Of a stretch of DNA of 64,000 bases, positions 36,921 through 48,779 are shown one piece after another. The stretch comes from Heterobilharzia americana (lineage: Eukaryota; Platyhelminthes; Trematoda; Strigeidida; Schistosomatidae). Positions within the stretch are counted from its first letter, which is position 1. Each line of letters starts with the position of its first letter. The notes below the pieces were generated by a model. It ran no database searches and had not been told where the DNA came from. It saw only the letters and a list, made by a program, of their open reading frames with translations. The stretch lies in assembly GCA_944470555.2 (NCBI GenBank), contig OX104132.1, positions 12,161,755 through 12,225,754 on the forward strand, written 5' to 3'. Position numbers and translations under genes: made by a program.

Positions 36921-37190
36921 GAAAATAGACACGGGATTATGAACTTAAATGTAATTACGTAATACAGGATGAATGTATGGCAAGGTAGAAAACTGAACGA
37001 AGGGTTATTAAAATAGAACTGCGATTATATAGTACCGGATAAACCTATGACAGAGCATGAGAATAAACAACGGATTATAAAAATAAGATTATAATTACGT
37101 AATGCAGGTTAAATCTATGACAGAGTAGAAAAATGAACAAAGAATGCATATGTAGTTACCTGGTACAAAGTGAATCTGCGGCAGACAGGG
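36921..37190. repeat. Tandem repeat, ~60-72 bp unit, at PLE 3' end
   Basis: Units begin near 36951, 37022, 37091 and 37152, with a partial unit before them. Shared words are AATTACGTAAT.CAGG, AATC/GTATGACAGAG/GGCAAGG and AAAATGAAC. The units are diverged (about 70-80%). Confidence 0.7.
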
Positions 37191-37192
37191 CT

Positions 37193-39710
37193 TTATGATG
37201 GCCACGGCAAGGATAAAGGTTGGACGTACCTTTTTTGCAGGCATAACGCCGGTTCAAACTTCTGGATGGCTAGTGCTTTAGCTATAAACAGATGCCTGGA
37301 TTTTACTCCTTTCGAGTAGTTTGATCGAACAGTGTAGAGAGTTTTGAATGAGCTCTCGAAAAGAGCTAAGTGGCCTGAGTTCATGTGGTGTTCTGTTATC
37401 GAACTAAAGATGCGTTTCCGTTCTCCCTTTGCAAGCCAGGCTGGGTAGTGTTCACGGACATGTTTTACAAGCGGACGCATGGTACGGCCGATGTACTCAG
37501 CTCCACAAGAGCAAGTAAACCGGTATACACACATTGATGTGGCCCAGTGCGTCGACTTGTCTTTCACACATTGACCGAAACGTTTCTTGCAGGAAAAAGT
37601 TATCCGAAGGGTGGCAGCGAAGTATGTTCTGTTTGTGGACCTTGACGAATGTTTCCTCCGGATCTTTGCAGCAATATCACTGTTGAATTCAAGATTCAAC
37701 AGAAGAATCTTTTTCGGCGCCAAATGTCTTTGTTCACTTGGGTTCTCTGGCTTTATGTTCTTATCTATGAATCTGAGCGGGAACCCGTTTTCCTCTAGAG
37801 TTCGTAGAAGTATCTGCAGTTCTTCGTCAACCGTGTCCCCAGTACATATTTTCCTGATCCTCGAGGAAAGTGAATGAATAAGATTTCTTTTCCTGCATAG
37901 GGGGACTGAACTTTGAAAATTAACAAATTGTTCATTCCATGTAGGCTTTCTGTGGATAGATCGACGAAGTGAATTATCGTTTTTTCTTTGAAATTGAACA
38001 TCGGGAAAATGGAAGTTTGAGTTGGATTCTGATTCTAGAGTGAACTTGGTTGAAGGATGGGCGTTGTTGAAGGCGTGAAGCAAGTTTGCAAGATTCATAT
38101 TTTCACCACAAACTATAAACGTATCATCCATGTATCGTTTGTGGACATGAAGTTCACTGGTTGTTGATGATAATTTGGTGTTTTCCAGGCTTGCTATGAA
38201 CGGTCAGCTAGGAGGAGTCCTAGTGGATACCCCATCGACACATCATATGTCTGCCTGTAGTTCTCATTATTAAATCTGAAGTGTACATTGAAGGCACATC
38301 GAAGGAGAAGCTCTTTTAGGTAGTTAATCCGAATACCAGTATCTATTTTGTGACGTTGAGTGAATTCGCGTAGGAAGCAGATAGTTTCTGCCAGTGGAAC
38401 ATTTGCAAAGAGGGACACGACATCCAATGAAATCATTCTCTTACCTGCCAAACTGACACTTTGTTGAGTCGACAAAATCAAGTGTGTCACGGAGGCTGTA
38501 GTTCAACAGCCTCTTCTTTACAGATTCCAGCACTTTCACAAGCCGTTTCACGATTGAATGATATAGAGAACTTATCATATCTAATATTGGGCGGAGAGGG
38601 ATGCCCTCCTTGTGTGGGGGAGACCGTATAGACGGGAGATCGTAGAACCGGATGGGGGAAGTTGTTTATAAACCTCTTGCTAATGAATGATTCATCTCTC
38701 ACTTTCTTCAATGTTTTCGACAACTGCAGCTCTGTTTGCTCGGTAGGGTCTTTCTGTTTTGTCCATTTTAAGAATTTATTTTCGTCGGATAGAATGAACG
38801 AGAGTCTTTCCAAATAGTCTGATTTGTTCAGTAGTACTATTTCAAAGCCTTCGTCCAGGAGTATCATGACAAGATTTTCATTCTTCTTTAGTTCAGTTAA
38901 TTGACTTCGGTGTTCTTTTGATGAGAGATGTCGATAGCTGCGTTTTCTGTTCAAATAGTCCAGACAGCAATTTAAAACTGCTGATTTGAAATGGTTAGCA
39001 TCATTATATGAAACTGGAACTAGATCATTGGTTTGACTAATAAGATTTTCGAACCAAGAACTTATTCCAATAAGACAGACATAGAACCCAAGGAACTGAA
39101 GTTCACTAATTCTACAACACGAAGTTTGAAGTTTGAACTGGACTTTCGTGTGGAGCTTGTCGACTTTTGAAGTCACATCACAGAATTTTGGTCCGTGTGA
39201 CAAGATTTGTACTTGAATTGGGGATAGTGATATATTAGAAAAGTTGAATACATATTTTTCAGAACACAGTGGGAAGGCTGTCTCTTTAGTTATAGACTTC
39301 AAGCTTTCGCATAGCTTCAGGCTGACATCACTTGTTCGCTTCTTAGTTAGTAATAGTAGCAACGTAGTTCTGAAATTCTGTTCTTTTGCTTGCGGACAGT
39401 TCGAAAAAACTTGTGATTTTTGTGACGGATTATGTTCAAGCTCTGATAGTCGGAAACGGACAGCGTCAATATGATTGAGAATGTGTCGCTTCAAGGTACG
39501 TGAGTTGGGAGAAATGTGGTTCCGACTGATATTCTTTCAAAACATTTTGGGATACTCATGTTTCTCTAGACATTTCTTCCAGAAGTTAATTTTCGCATTC
39601 GCCTCAGCAAGTTTGACAGAAAAACGCAGGAACTTGTTCAGTTTTTTTACCGTCATGTGTTCCTTGCTATTCTTTAAAAAGTGGAATACACCCATTTGAT
39701 CATTGTTCAT
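37193..39710 (-). mobile_element. Penelope-like element, best-preserved copy
   Basis: One ~2.5-kb coding region is broken into three frames. The N-terminal part (39710-38490) starts MNNDQMGVFHFL. It carries the PLE block ISLSPIQVQILSHGPKF and the RT entry (LLDEGFEIVLLNKSDY). The RT core (38490-38194) has ISLDVVSLFANVPLAET and VSMGYPLGLLLAD. The RT catalytic box is YMDDTF (38133-38116), followed by HRKPTWNEQFVNFQS. The C-terminal GIY-YIG endonuclease (about 37560-37250) has VYRFTCSCGAEYIGRTMRPL and ends at PLSLPWPS. RT and endonuclease catalytic motifs survive, but stops at about 39530 and frame breaks near 38490 and 38190 disable it. PLEs prime at chromosome breaks or ends using an RT related to telomerase. 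Confidence 0.9.
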
Positions 39711-39715
39711 TTAAT

Positions 39716-39970
39716 TTAGTCTATTAATTTTAACCCTAGTTTTATTTTGGTGCCAGGAAGATGCACCACAATACTGCTAGGTTTAAGAATAGTGAATAAA
39801 TAGTTGAAATATTTACCTGCCAGCTGAATAATTTCCAATGGCGTCGTCGGCTGTCTTTGTTCTTGGCAGTTATATCTTAAGACGTTAACGTCCACCCGCT
39901 GAAAGTCACCATTTTGTGTCCTCTTCCTGACGACCAACAGCCATATATATGGAGTCTTTATTTCAAGCAT
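39716..39970 (-). other. Unidentified 84-residue open frame upstream of PLE
   Basis: Same strand and directly before the PLE start. The residues show no family motif that I know. It could be PLE 5' leader or chance. Confidence 0.25.
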
Positions 39971-39989
39971 CTATGAGCAGAATGATCAA

Positions 39990-42975
39990 TATTTCTTCGC
40001 ATTTTGTTGTCATTGTCAGTGCTCGCAAACAAGTAGGGTGCTGACTATTCGTGTGATACTGGTCACATGTTAGGCATTAGAAACTCAATCAACCTCGTAC
40101 ACCACTATTAGAGGTTGAGAGAAGGGGAGTCGATTTTCATACAGGAACTATGACACGTCTTTGCCGAGTTGTTATCTAATAGTCAGCGTGGTGGGACTTC
40201 TTCTCCATATGAAAGCAGGCAACAAAGCCCAGTCGCTTGACTCGTCATTAGATTTAGAATTCAGGCTGTTAGTTGCTAGAACAGATGCCTATGTATTGGT
40301 CAAATAGGAAATTATTTGGAAACCATGATTTTATCTACAAATTCCTTGATTCTAAAACAGCTTGCATTTGACTCTGTCAAAATTTGGCACTTTACATGCC
40401 AACGTTCAGCGTGTTCATAAGCTTATGCCATTTAATTTTTTTGCATAACAAGTCTTCCGTCGAAGGGAGTTTTCTGTGTTGAGCTTACGTCGCGAGCCAA
40501 CACACAAGTAAACGCTTATTTCCTTTTACCCAAACTGGGGGAACAACTTCGCAACTTGTGAAGAAGTTTGTCGCTGCACACATTACCTAGAGAATCGACG
40601 ATTTTATATCAAATGCATCAGAGCGCCAGACACCAGGGAGTGGATTTACTTACCTATTTGAAAACCTACTTAAATCATCTAGGTTTCCCATTTACCTTTC
40701 ATTTCTAGTTGTTTTCCTCTCCCTATAATCAAATTTTCATCGAACTTTCGTTGAGGTCATCTTTTACATTAGACATTACGCCTTACAGCTACACCGAATC
40801 TTCCTTATTTTTTCCATCTTATGTGCTCGTTAAAAAATAAATTGTTTTCCCTAGTCTCTATTCATTTCGTAAAAACTCATAGTTAAAGCTACCGAGTCAG
40901 ATCCAATCGTTGCGCGTGTTTCGGTCTTATTTTTGTGACACATTCAAAAACACTTATCATTCGTTTTTGTTTGACTACATTCGACTTGTCTGCATAACAA
41001 TACTGAAGTCCTTGTTACCATTGCTGGTACCATTGTGTTTCGTTTTGGCCAGAAGCTGTTGGAGTCACGAAAGTGAAGGTTTTCAATTAGATTTCACACA
41101 CATTTTGCTGTGAAAAACAATTTTTCAAAGAGTTTATCTACAGTTTGAATTTAAATTCCTCGTTTGGTGCTCAAGTCTTTCGGATTTGGTCGGTTTTGCT
41201 TTGGATTTACGAACTCCTGCGATTCTTATCTTCGTTAGAAGAGGCATAGCGATTTTGACAATAGCATTAATAACCTTTGAGTATTGTAGATTTTGCAACA
41301 TTTAGTTGACGTAAAATGCAACTCTTCCTGTCGATATTATCACTCTCCAACCGCAAAACCGTCTTGACAAAATGCTGCAGTCCAATTTACTGCATCTTCA
41401 GATTTGTCTCACTCACTCATTCCCACACCTCTGTTCTGTGAATAACTGTTTGAACTACCCAGAGATACATGACTAAATTACCGAGAATGGTGTAAACAAA
41501 ATGTTATTCAAACTATAATCTCCACCGTTATCCACATTTATGGAAATGAACAGCAAAAGTCAATTGAGTTCGGTGGCCTTTCTGTCTTTAAAACTTTCCA
41601 ATATAAAGAAGTGGCAGTGTTACACAATTATATATCGTTCTGTTGCGTCAACCCAGCGGAATACTTCAGGGAGACAATGGAAGACAATGCGATAGTTTAG
41701 AGGAGATCGATCATACCTATCGCAAGCATGAAAGGTAATCACACCGTCAAGACGGTGACATTCAGCAGGCGGTCAATGCAGTAGGAGTTCCCAAACCGAT
41801 CAGACGACTTCCGCCTCCTCTGCCAGCCACTTTGATCTCAAAACACAAACCCACTACAGTGGCACCTGCCGTTGGGCACCACGAAATCGTGGTGATGGAA
41901 GAACAAAAGATGAGAATGACTAACGCAAAACTTACATCTCACAGGAGTATGAAGGTGTCACTGATCAGATTTCGGCTTTCTACTTAATGCTCCTGTTTGC
42001 AGTAAAAGCCTGCTAAAAAAGATAAGTGCTTGGTAGACAGCAAGAGAATGAAGTATGTTGCACACTAGGGTTGATCAACCTAGAGGTGAGACAGGCAACA
42101 CTTCCTGTTCGTACTCAAGCCTCCCTCACTTCACGTTGCTGTAAATGGGACCAAACTGATAACCTTGTAGCGTCACACACTTCTCCAAAATCAATAGCGT
42201 AGGGTTCGACGACGTTCAACATTGATGCTGACCTTCATGGTCTAGCTGGACTGGCTAAGCTGAAGGCACCCGGTCAAGCATCCTCGCTATTTGGCACGCT
42301 GTTGTGTTACGTTGCACTGCTCGTAAGTGACCCCCTAGCCAGTTAGTTGGAACGCATCGGTATCTTGGCACAACCACCCAAATATACTATTCCATCCGGC
42401 TACGTTATTGTATTCTTTCTTGGTCTCGTATTCATGGGTACATAACAAGTTCGAGTAGCTAGCGATCAGCTTTTGTGTCTGTCGAGTTCACACTAGGACA
42501 ATTCCCAAGACCTTGATATATTAGGAACAGCAGAAAATGACATAGGAGAAGAGTGACGGTTCGTTTCCACTCCAACTGGTTTATAGTCATAACTTATCCC
42601 AGCGCCAAAAACGACCCTCTACCATCATCTATCGCGTTATATTCCTGGAATTTGAAAGACACTTCAAAGCAGATTCGCAGCTGTCTGATGAGTCCCATGA
42701 ATATATTGGTAAAGCTAAGATCTGTCTGTCCTCAAGGTTAACTAGAACTTGCACTGCTTAATATACACTTAGCTCTCGTCTTATGTTAGTGGTACAGGAA
42801 TGAGTATAGACTGTTCGTGCCTCTTCAGGCAAGACGTGTGAAAAAGTGGTAGAATGGAGCATAAGCATCCGTTAATAACCACACTGGAAGTGGACAGGCT
42901 GCTAACAGTCAACTGAAAATCCAAGTATGATGTCGCTTCACGATCAGTCGTATGAACTGTTTGGTACGAGAATCC
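39990..42975. other. Unassigned sequence
   Basis: No clear coding homology. Between 41600 and 42950 the base composition is richer in G+C and resembles decayed LINE 5' sequence, but I could not match any domain. Confidence 0.4.
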
Positions 42976-42976
42976 T

Positions 42977-43321
42977 ATGGACTACCTGTTAGCGAATGAA
43001 AAAGAAGCAACAACTGGTTCAAACAATATCCAGTTTGTCAAGTTTGGGGCAGTGACAGATTATCATACCTGGGGATTTTCTGCCCTGTATCTAAGCCTAG
43101 GACAGAACGATATCATCTCAAGCTGGAAGTATGAACAAAATATTGGACTGGGACAAGTGTGGGATCCAAATATGAACAAAGCACCTTTCCAAGCTGCCAT
43201 GGGATTTTCGAGCGGTGTGTCGCAAATGATGGGCTGGAATAGCAAGGGAAAGGTCAGAAAATTTTTTTACCGACTCCTGATTTGTTCAGAGCTTTCTATA
43301 TTGTTATGTACTTTTCTGTGA
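42977..43321 (+). CDS. Unidentified open frame, 114 residues
   Basis: This frame is uninterrupted and has balanced composition (aromatic-rich, VKFGAVTDYHTWGFSALYL and GLGQVWDPN), unlike the low-complexity frames elsewhere. It is preceded by a stop a few codons upstream. I do not recognise the family. It may be part of an unknown mobile element or a lone exon; AAGGTCAGAA near 43251 is a weak donor. No signal peptide or membrane segment is obvious in the first 90 residues. Confidence 0.25.
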   Translation: MDYLLANEKEATTGSNNIQFVKFGAVTDYHTWGFSALYLSLGQNDIISSWKYEQNIGLGQVWDPNMNKAPFQAAMGFSSGVSQMMGWNSKGKVRKFFYRLLICSELSILLCTFL

Positions 43322-43329
43322 CAATCGCT

Positions 43330-46300
43330 GAGGAATATAAGGGTCTGATAGCGACTGAAGATACAGATAACAATACAGATCACTTGGGAAATGTACCCAA
43401 GGTCTGCGCGACACTACATATCGTGCGCATGGTGGTAGATGTCCGCATCTCACAGCTCTTCTTCAAATTTTGTAAGAATCGCTCATGACGTCATAACAAC
43501 GTCCACGATTCGTCTCATCGTCACACCTAAAGAATAACGGCGGCCTCCCGTAGACAGTCTGTAGAAGAGCAGCGGTAACCGTGTGGAGACAGGCTGCGGG
43601 ATTCAGGCTTTTAAACTGTTAGTTACAATAGAATATGTAACGAGTTAGTGACAGGTCAGGTCATGTTATCCAGTCGAAAGTATCTAACCCCACGACCATC
43701 ATGATAAGCCTCGTGAAACGTGGACAGAATCCCTCTTTAGGGAATTAAAACCCCTGCAAGATTACACTTTTCTTTTAGCTCTGGGTCCATGGTAACGCTT
43801 TAGCAGATAGGGTAGTATCCATTGCACCTGTCAACAGCTTCAGCATGGGTTAAACAGCTTCATGACGACAAATGTATTTTTCTCATACAGTTGTGATGTG
43901 GACTAGGCTGTGAACTCCAACTAGCACTGAAATAGTCCCTCATCTACTTTCGCTTTCATACAGATCTCCATTCATTGTAACGATTATTACCGACATGACT
44001 CAGTTTTCAATCCTTTTATGCCTACCGCTAATCCCTCACTATTGCAACATTTTCCCCCCATTTCCTTTCTCATTTTAATTATGATTACGATTGTTTCCTT
44101 CACCATCCCTGCTGAAATTCTTCCCGTTATTTGACCGTCCTCATTTTATCCCTGTAATCTATATTCTCACCCAGTGTTTTTGATTTTTACGTCTTCGCTT
44201 TGCCTTTACCTTCTCCTTGGCCATGCCTTATTTCATCCCGTTATTTTCTGATCGGTCTGAATAGCCCTTTAGGTGGAACAACACTTGGGAATGTGATCAG
44301 GGTGAAAGTCATGGAACAAGACGTACTCCTGCCTACAAATTTAACCAGCAGAAAAACAACCACCGAGCGAACCAAAGCTGCAGAAGGCGGGTATCGAAAG
44401 ACTTTGCAACGAAGTGCCGAAAAGACCAAGAACTGTTTCGCAAGACCTATGGACGATCACAGAGAAATCAGCTAGCTAATACTAGACTGCGAAGAGGATA
44501 CTAGATACTTAGGAAATTTTCCATTTGACATTCAGTTGGGCTTCGTGTAAGTTCGATAGGCATGCGGCATCGTCTACAATTCTTCAAGGTGGTACTTCTC
44601 CGGAAGATCCTGATCTCTGTATTAGATCAGTTGACTTGGATCCGCCCAAACAGGGTAAGGGCTGTAACCACCCCAGACAAGCATATAAGAGGAACACGAG
44701 AAACCACTGGTTGCAGTTAATGCAATGCTAAGTCTTAAGTGGTTCAAAAAATATCTAACTAGGTTTCTTCCCCGATTCCGATTCTTTCAATCTTGTTTTT
44801 TGAACTTCTTACCGGCACTGTCTTCGTGATGTTGATCTAATTTTATACTTCCTTTTCAGACATCTCCTGCAATTTTTAATTCCGCTCGCTTGATTTCGCC
44901 GGAACTTTTTCCTCCTTTCCACCTTCTCTTTATAACTGACCGAAACGACTGTCTGTTGATATGACACTTGAGGAAAAAATCTTCACCACAGTCCTTGGAA
45001 AAACTGTAGATTCCCTATCCATGTGATCAACTCCTAACCACTTGTCGTTCTAACTACAGATACTGCACGTTTAGTGAGTAGACCTTCTGCATCGAAATCC
45101 TCCAATAACGTGAAACTGTTCTGCAAGACCTAGAAGCGAGCACAAAGGATTCGATTTTAAGAAGATATTGGATATTGGAAACTGTACATCGTGGCCTTGC
45201 CTACTTTCGAGCAACATTTAAACCTGCTTGACCTTGAAGTGGGGTGGTATATTTTTCTGGTATTTGCAACTTATTATCTGAATTTTCCCGCCTTAAATCT
45301 GAGTCAAATACTTTTTGTCGATAAGCGGCAAACCCATAGTTTATTTGACTTCGATAAAGGTTGACAGACTTGTTTATTACCCCTGAAATTCGCTTCTGCT
45401 TCTACTAAGTCCATTTTCTTCTCGTTTATTGCCAAGATTGTCCAGCTCTGTGGATCATTCGTAGCAGTAAAGATAACTCAGGATCATACTTTCGCCACGT
45501 TGTATTCTTTTCAAAAAGTCCTACGAAATGCATCTCTCTGATATTCTTGGATTTTTTGGAATCAAGGAACTTCTTTTTAGTTGTGTGACTTTTCTGCTTT
45601 CAATGGTAACTGATGTTTTTAAAGAAAAGGAAAACTCCCGCCAAAAGATCTCTAAACAATGTAAGTTTTTACTGTACGATTACATGTAGTGTGTTAAGCG
45701 CTGAAATATGTGTATGTCAACAAATTCGTGGTTAATACTAGGTCCAGTAGATCGAATTACGAAGAGCCGGGCTAATGCTAGAAATAAGTTTTTCAACCGG
45801 TGTGGCGTTACTGGTTCATATGCGGTAGAATTACCCGAAATCACACGTCTGTCCATCTAGCTGATGCGAAAATTTTGACTAGATCTCGAGTGTACCATGA
45901 CAAACAGCTTATTACCATTTTATCGATTCATCGTCTTAAGAACAGCTGCTTAGCGCGCATACTAGCGGTAGCATTCGATGGATTATAGTGCATTTTATTT
46001 CGAGTTAAAACAGCATGTGGCAATGTGAATTCGAGATAGCACGTTTAAGTGATTACAATAGCTTTAATTTCTTAACCGAAAAAATACCAAGAAACTAGGC
46101 TGGTCTTAGTTAAACATTATTAAAGACTCCAATAGATTACCACCTGACGAATTGTGATTCAGCATTTTAATAGGTTATTTGACATTATAATACAACCTCC
46201 TGATATGCAATCTTAACGAAAAGAAAGTAAGTATTCAAAGTTTATACCGCAAACAAAGAATGAATGTCAGCTTGTAGAAGTGGGATTTTAGGTGTGCAGC

Positions 46301-46975
46301 TAATTTTGCACCTCTGCAATATTAATCTCAAACTCAAGGTATATCCACTTACATCTAGACTTAGACCATTAACAAGATGTGCATGTAGTCCCAATACTGT
46401 AGTTAGAACGTAACTCGGGAACCCGGTACGTGTTTTATGTAACAAGCTACGAATGACATCGTTAAAGTGACTGTTATGGATACTGCAGTGCCAACTTTGA
46501 AATTAAATGGACTAACCAGGCATTTACAATTCTAGTCAGTTCACCCGAGATTTTTCCCGTAATTGTTCCAAGTATCTGCAGGAATGCGTTCATCCGTATC
46601 TGGTTACTCAAATAAAGCAACTGACGTTTGCTGACCCATTCTTGCTGCTCTTACCGTCACAGTTTTGCCACTCTGCAACGGATTACGGGTGACTTTAGGC
46701 TTCTTTGGAATAGGTAATATTGTTATCTCCTGGTGACTGCCTAGCCAATTTCCCTTCAAAATTAGTCTTGACATCCTTGTCATCAAGCTGAGCTCGTGAG
46801 TCTTTTAGTTTTAGTTTGATGGCTACTACCTTGACCTGGTCGTCGCGCTTGCGTATCACGACCCAATGAGCTAGGCTGGTGGAACGCTTGTTTCCTCGAG
46901 GTTCTACCTTGCCAGAAAGGTGTTTTGGATAGTGGTAAGAGGAAAAGGAGTTACAGTCGCAGTGTAAATTATTAC
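43330..46975. other. Unassigned, probably decayed repeats
   Basis: There are scattered weak matches to LINE C-terminal wording (for example HPRQAYKRNTRNHWLQL near 44680, resembling GPRDKRNQWLETL). Nothing was firm enough to bound. Confidence 0.4.
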
Positions 46976-46979
46976 ACTA

Positions 46980-48400
46980 TAATGGCAGTCGGAGAGTGAA
47001 TCCATATTGCTGACTAGACGCGGATGTGATGGCAAAAAGGTATTTCCCTTGGGTGACCAGCAGTGTCGTGTGGATGCTGCCCTCCTAATGGGAACGGGGT
47101 GGGGGTTAAAAAAAGGCCCTCTCACTGCAGGTCGATGCTTGCTGGGAAGTGTCAACCGCCTACATGCCTCCAGTAGCACATAACACACAATCAGACATAA
47201 CATATCCCCCTCAACTCCGTCCCCTCTTTTTCCTTCACCTGATGCTAATGTTCGGTGTCTTGCGCCCTATCCAACTTCTCACTCTGCAACCACTGCCACT
47301 GGTGTAGACATAAAACTGAGTTGTAGAGCAGAGAGTGCGCTTCTCAACTGAATACCAGTTAACAGCCATGTGCTCTTTAACTGAATGGGTCTGTAAGGAC
47401 TAGGAAGGATCATGAGACTAGGTGATGCCTATTCTTAATTTCCGCCTTCACACCCACCGACTGTAGTTCGGACGATACAAAGGGTGAATTCCATAAGAAA
47501 CTGTCAACTTTTCTACAGTTGCAAATCGTCCGAACATAGTTATAATGCTAGGTGACTCAAATAGGGAAGCTGGACCAATTGGAAAGGCATCTTTAGGGAA
47601 TCCTATATCAACAAACCGACAGCGATGATCGTCTGTTGTAATTTTGTTTCGACAATCGCTTGTTTCTGGCCAAAACTAACTTTAGGCATGAGGAGGAACT
47701 TAGCGTCTGCGGACGTTAAGCCAACGATGGACACAGGTGAATAATATTGCTATAAGCCATCGCTGGAGATGAACAGTAAAGAGTTGCATCTTTTTCTGGA
47801 TTACGGGTGTGGACTCTGACCGCACGCTAGTACGAGCTCATGTATGTCTGCACCTCACTGGTCACGGGAGTCAGTAAGACTTATCCATGCTGGATTGGTA
47901 GATAAGGACGTCAAGAACACATTTGGAGAGGATTTAGTTAAGGAATCCTCATGCTAGGGAGCACGGCGTTATTTTAAGTCTGGTGTAGAAACAGTGGTAA
48001 AGGTAGTTGGTCACCTACACCCGAAGGTTAGCAAACGTCAGTGGGTTTCCACAACGTCATCCCAACTGGTTGATGCGGCAAGACTTACTCCAGCTGGCTA
48101 TGACCATATTGAAGAGTGAAGGCAGCTTAAACATAAGTTGACTAAGAATTTTCGCGTTGACTGAGAGCACTGGTGGGCGACGAACGCGAGAGAGATGGAG
48201 AAGGCACCAGCGTTGGATAACACTGGGCAACAATGTTTTGGCTTATTACAGATACCGGCAAGAAGAAGACGATAGTGAGTGACACCGTCACTAAAGACAA
48301 TAGAACCCTGATAACCTCCCGAGACAGACAGCTAGAACGTTGGGCAGAAAAGTGGTTTCAAATGACTCTCGGCAACGCTTTAGTTGCTTAACATCCAGCC
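46980..48400 (+). mobile_element. LINE remnant, 5' half (endonuclease and linker)
   Basis: Plus-strand blocks include LSCRAESALLN.IPVNS (about 47310-47355, endonuclease), a decayed endonuclease core, and a linker KKTIVSDTVTKDNRTLITSR followed by QLERWAEKWFQ (48255-48365), the standard pre-RT linker of Perere-type LINEs. Many stops are present. The RT half is absent; the next LINE is inverted. Confidence 0.7.
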
Positions 48401-48779
48401 TGAACCCTAATGCGAAGTAGGCGCATGCTTAGAAGAACAGTCCATTCAGATATTTTTCAGCAACAAAAGATAGAAGGGAGCTACAGCATAACAGCTACTG
48501 GTTTCGATTCTGAGCCATACCTGATAACGTCTCAAGCCACTGAGTTGTGTGATCTCTTGGACCCCAACCAGGGAGTCGTGATGCACCAACAAATGCTAAC
48601 CAGATATAACTATCCTTCATCATACGGCCCCACGTCATACGCTGACCACCCCTCCACTCCTTTCATCCAGTCCCAGGGCTAGCCAACAATGAACTGTATG
48701 GAAGCCATTCGGATGACATGCGTAACACACGTTCAACCACCGAAGCCAGTGTTTCTAGATGGCTTCACTTATGAATGAC

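Noticed and set aside
36921..37190. CRISPR array
   Set aside because: Units are contiguous and diverged without unique spacers, and the genome is eukaryotic.
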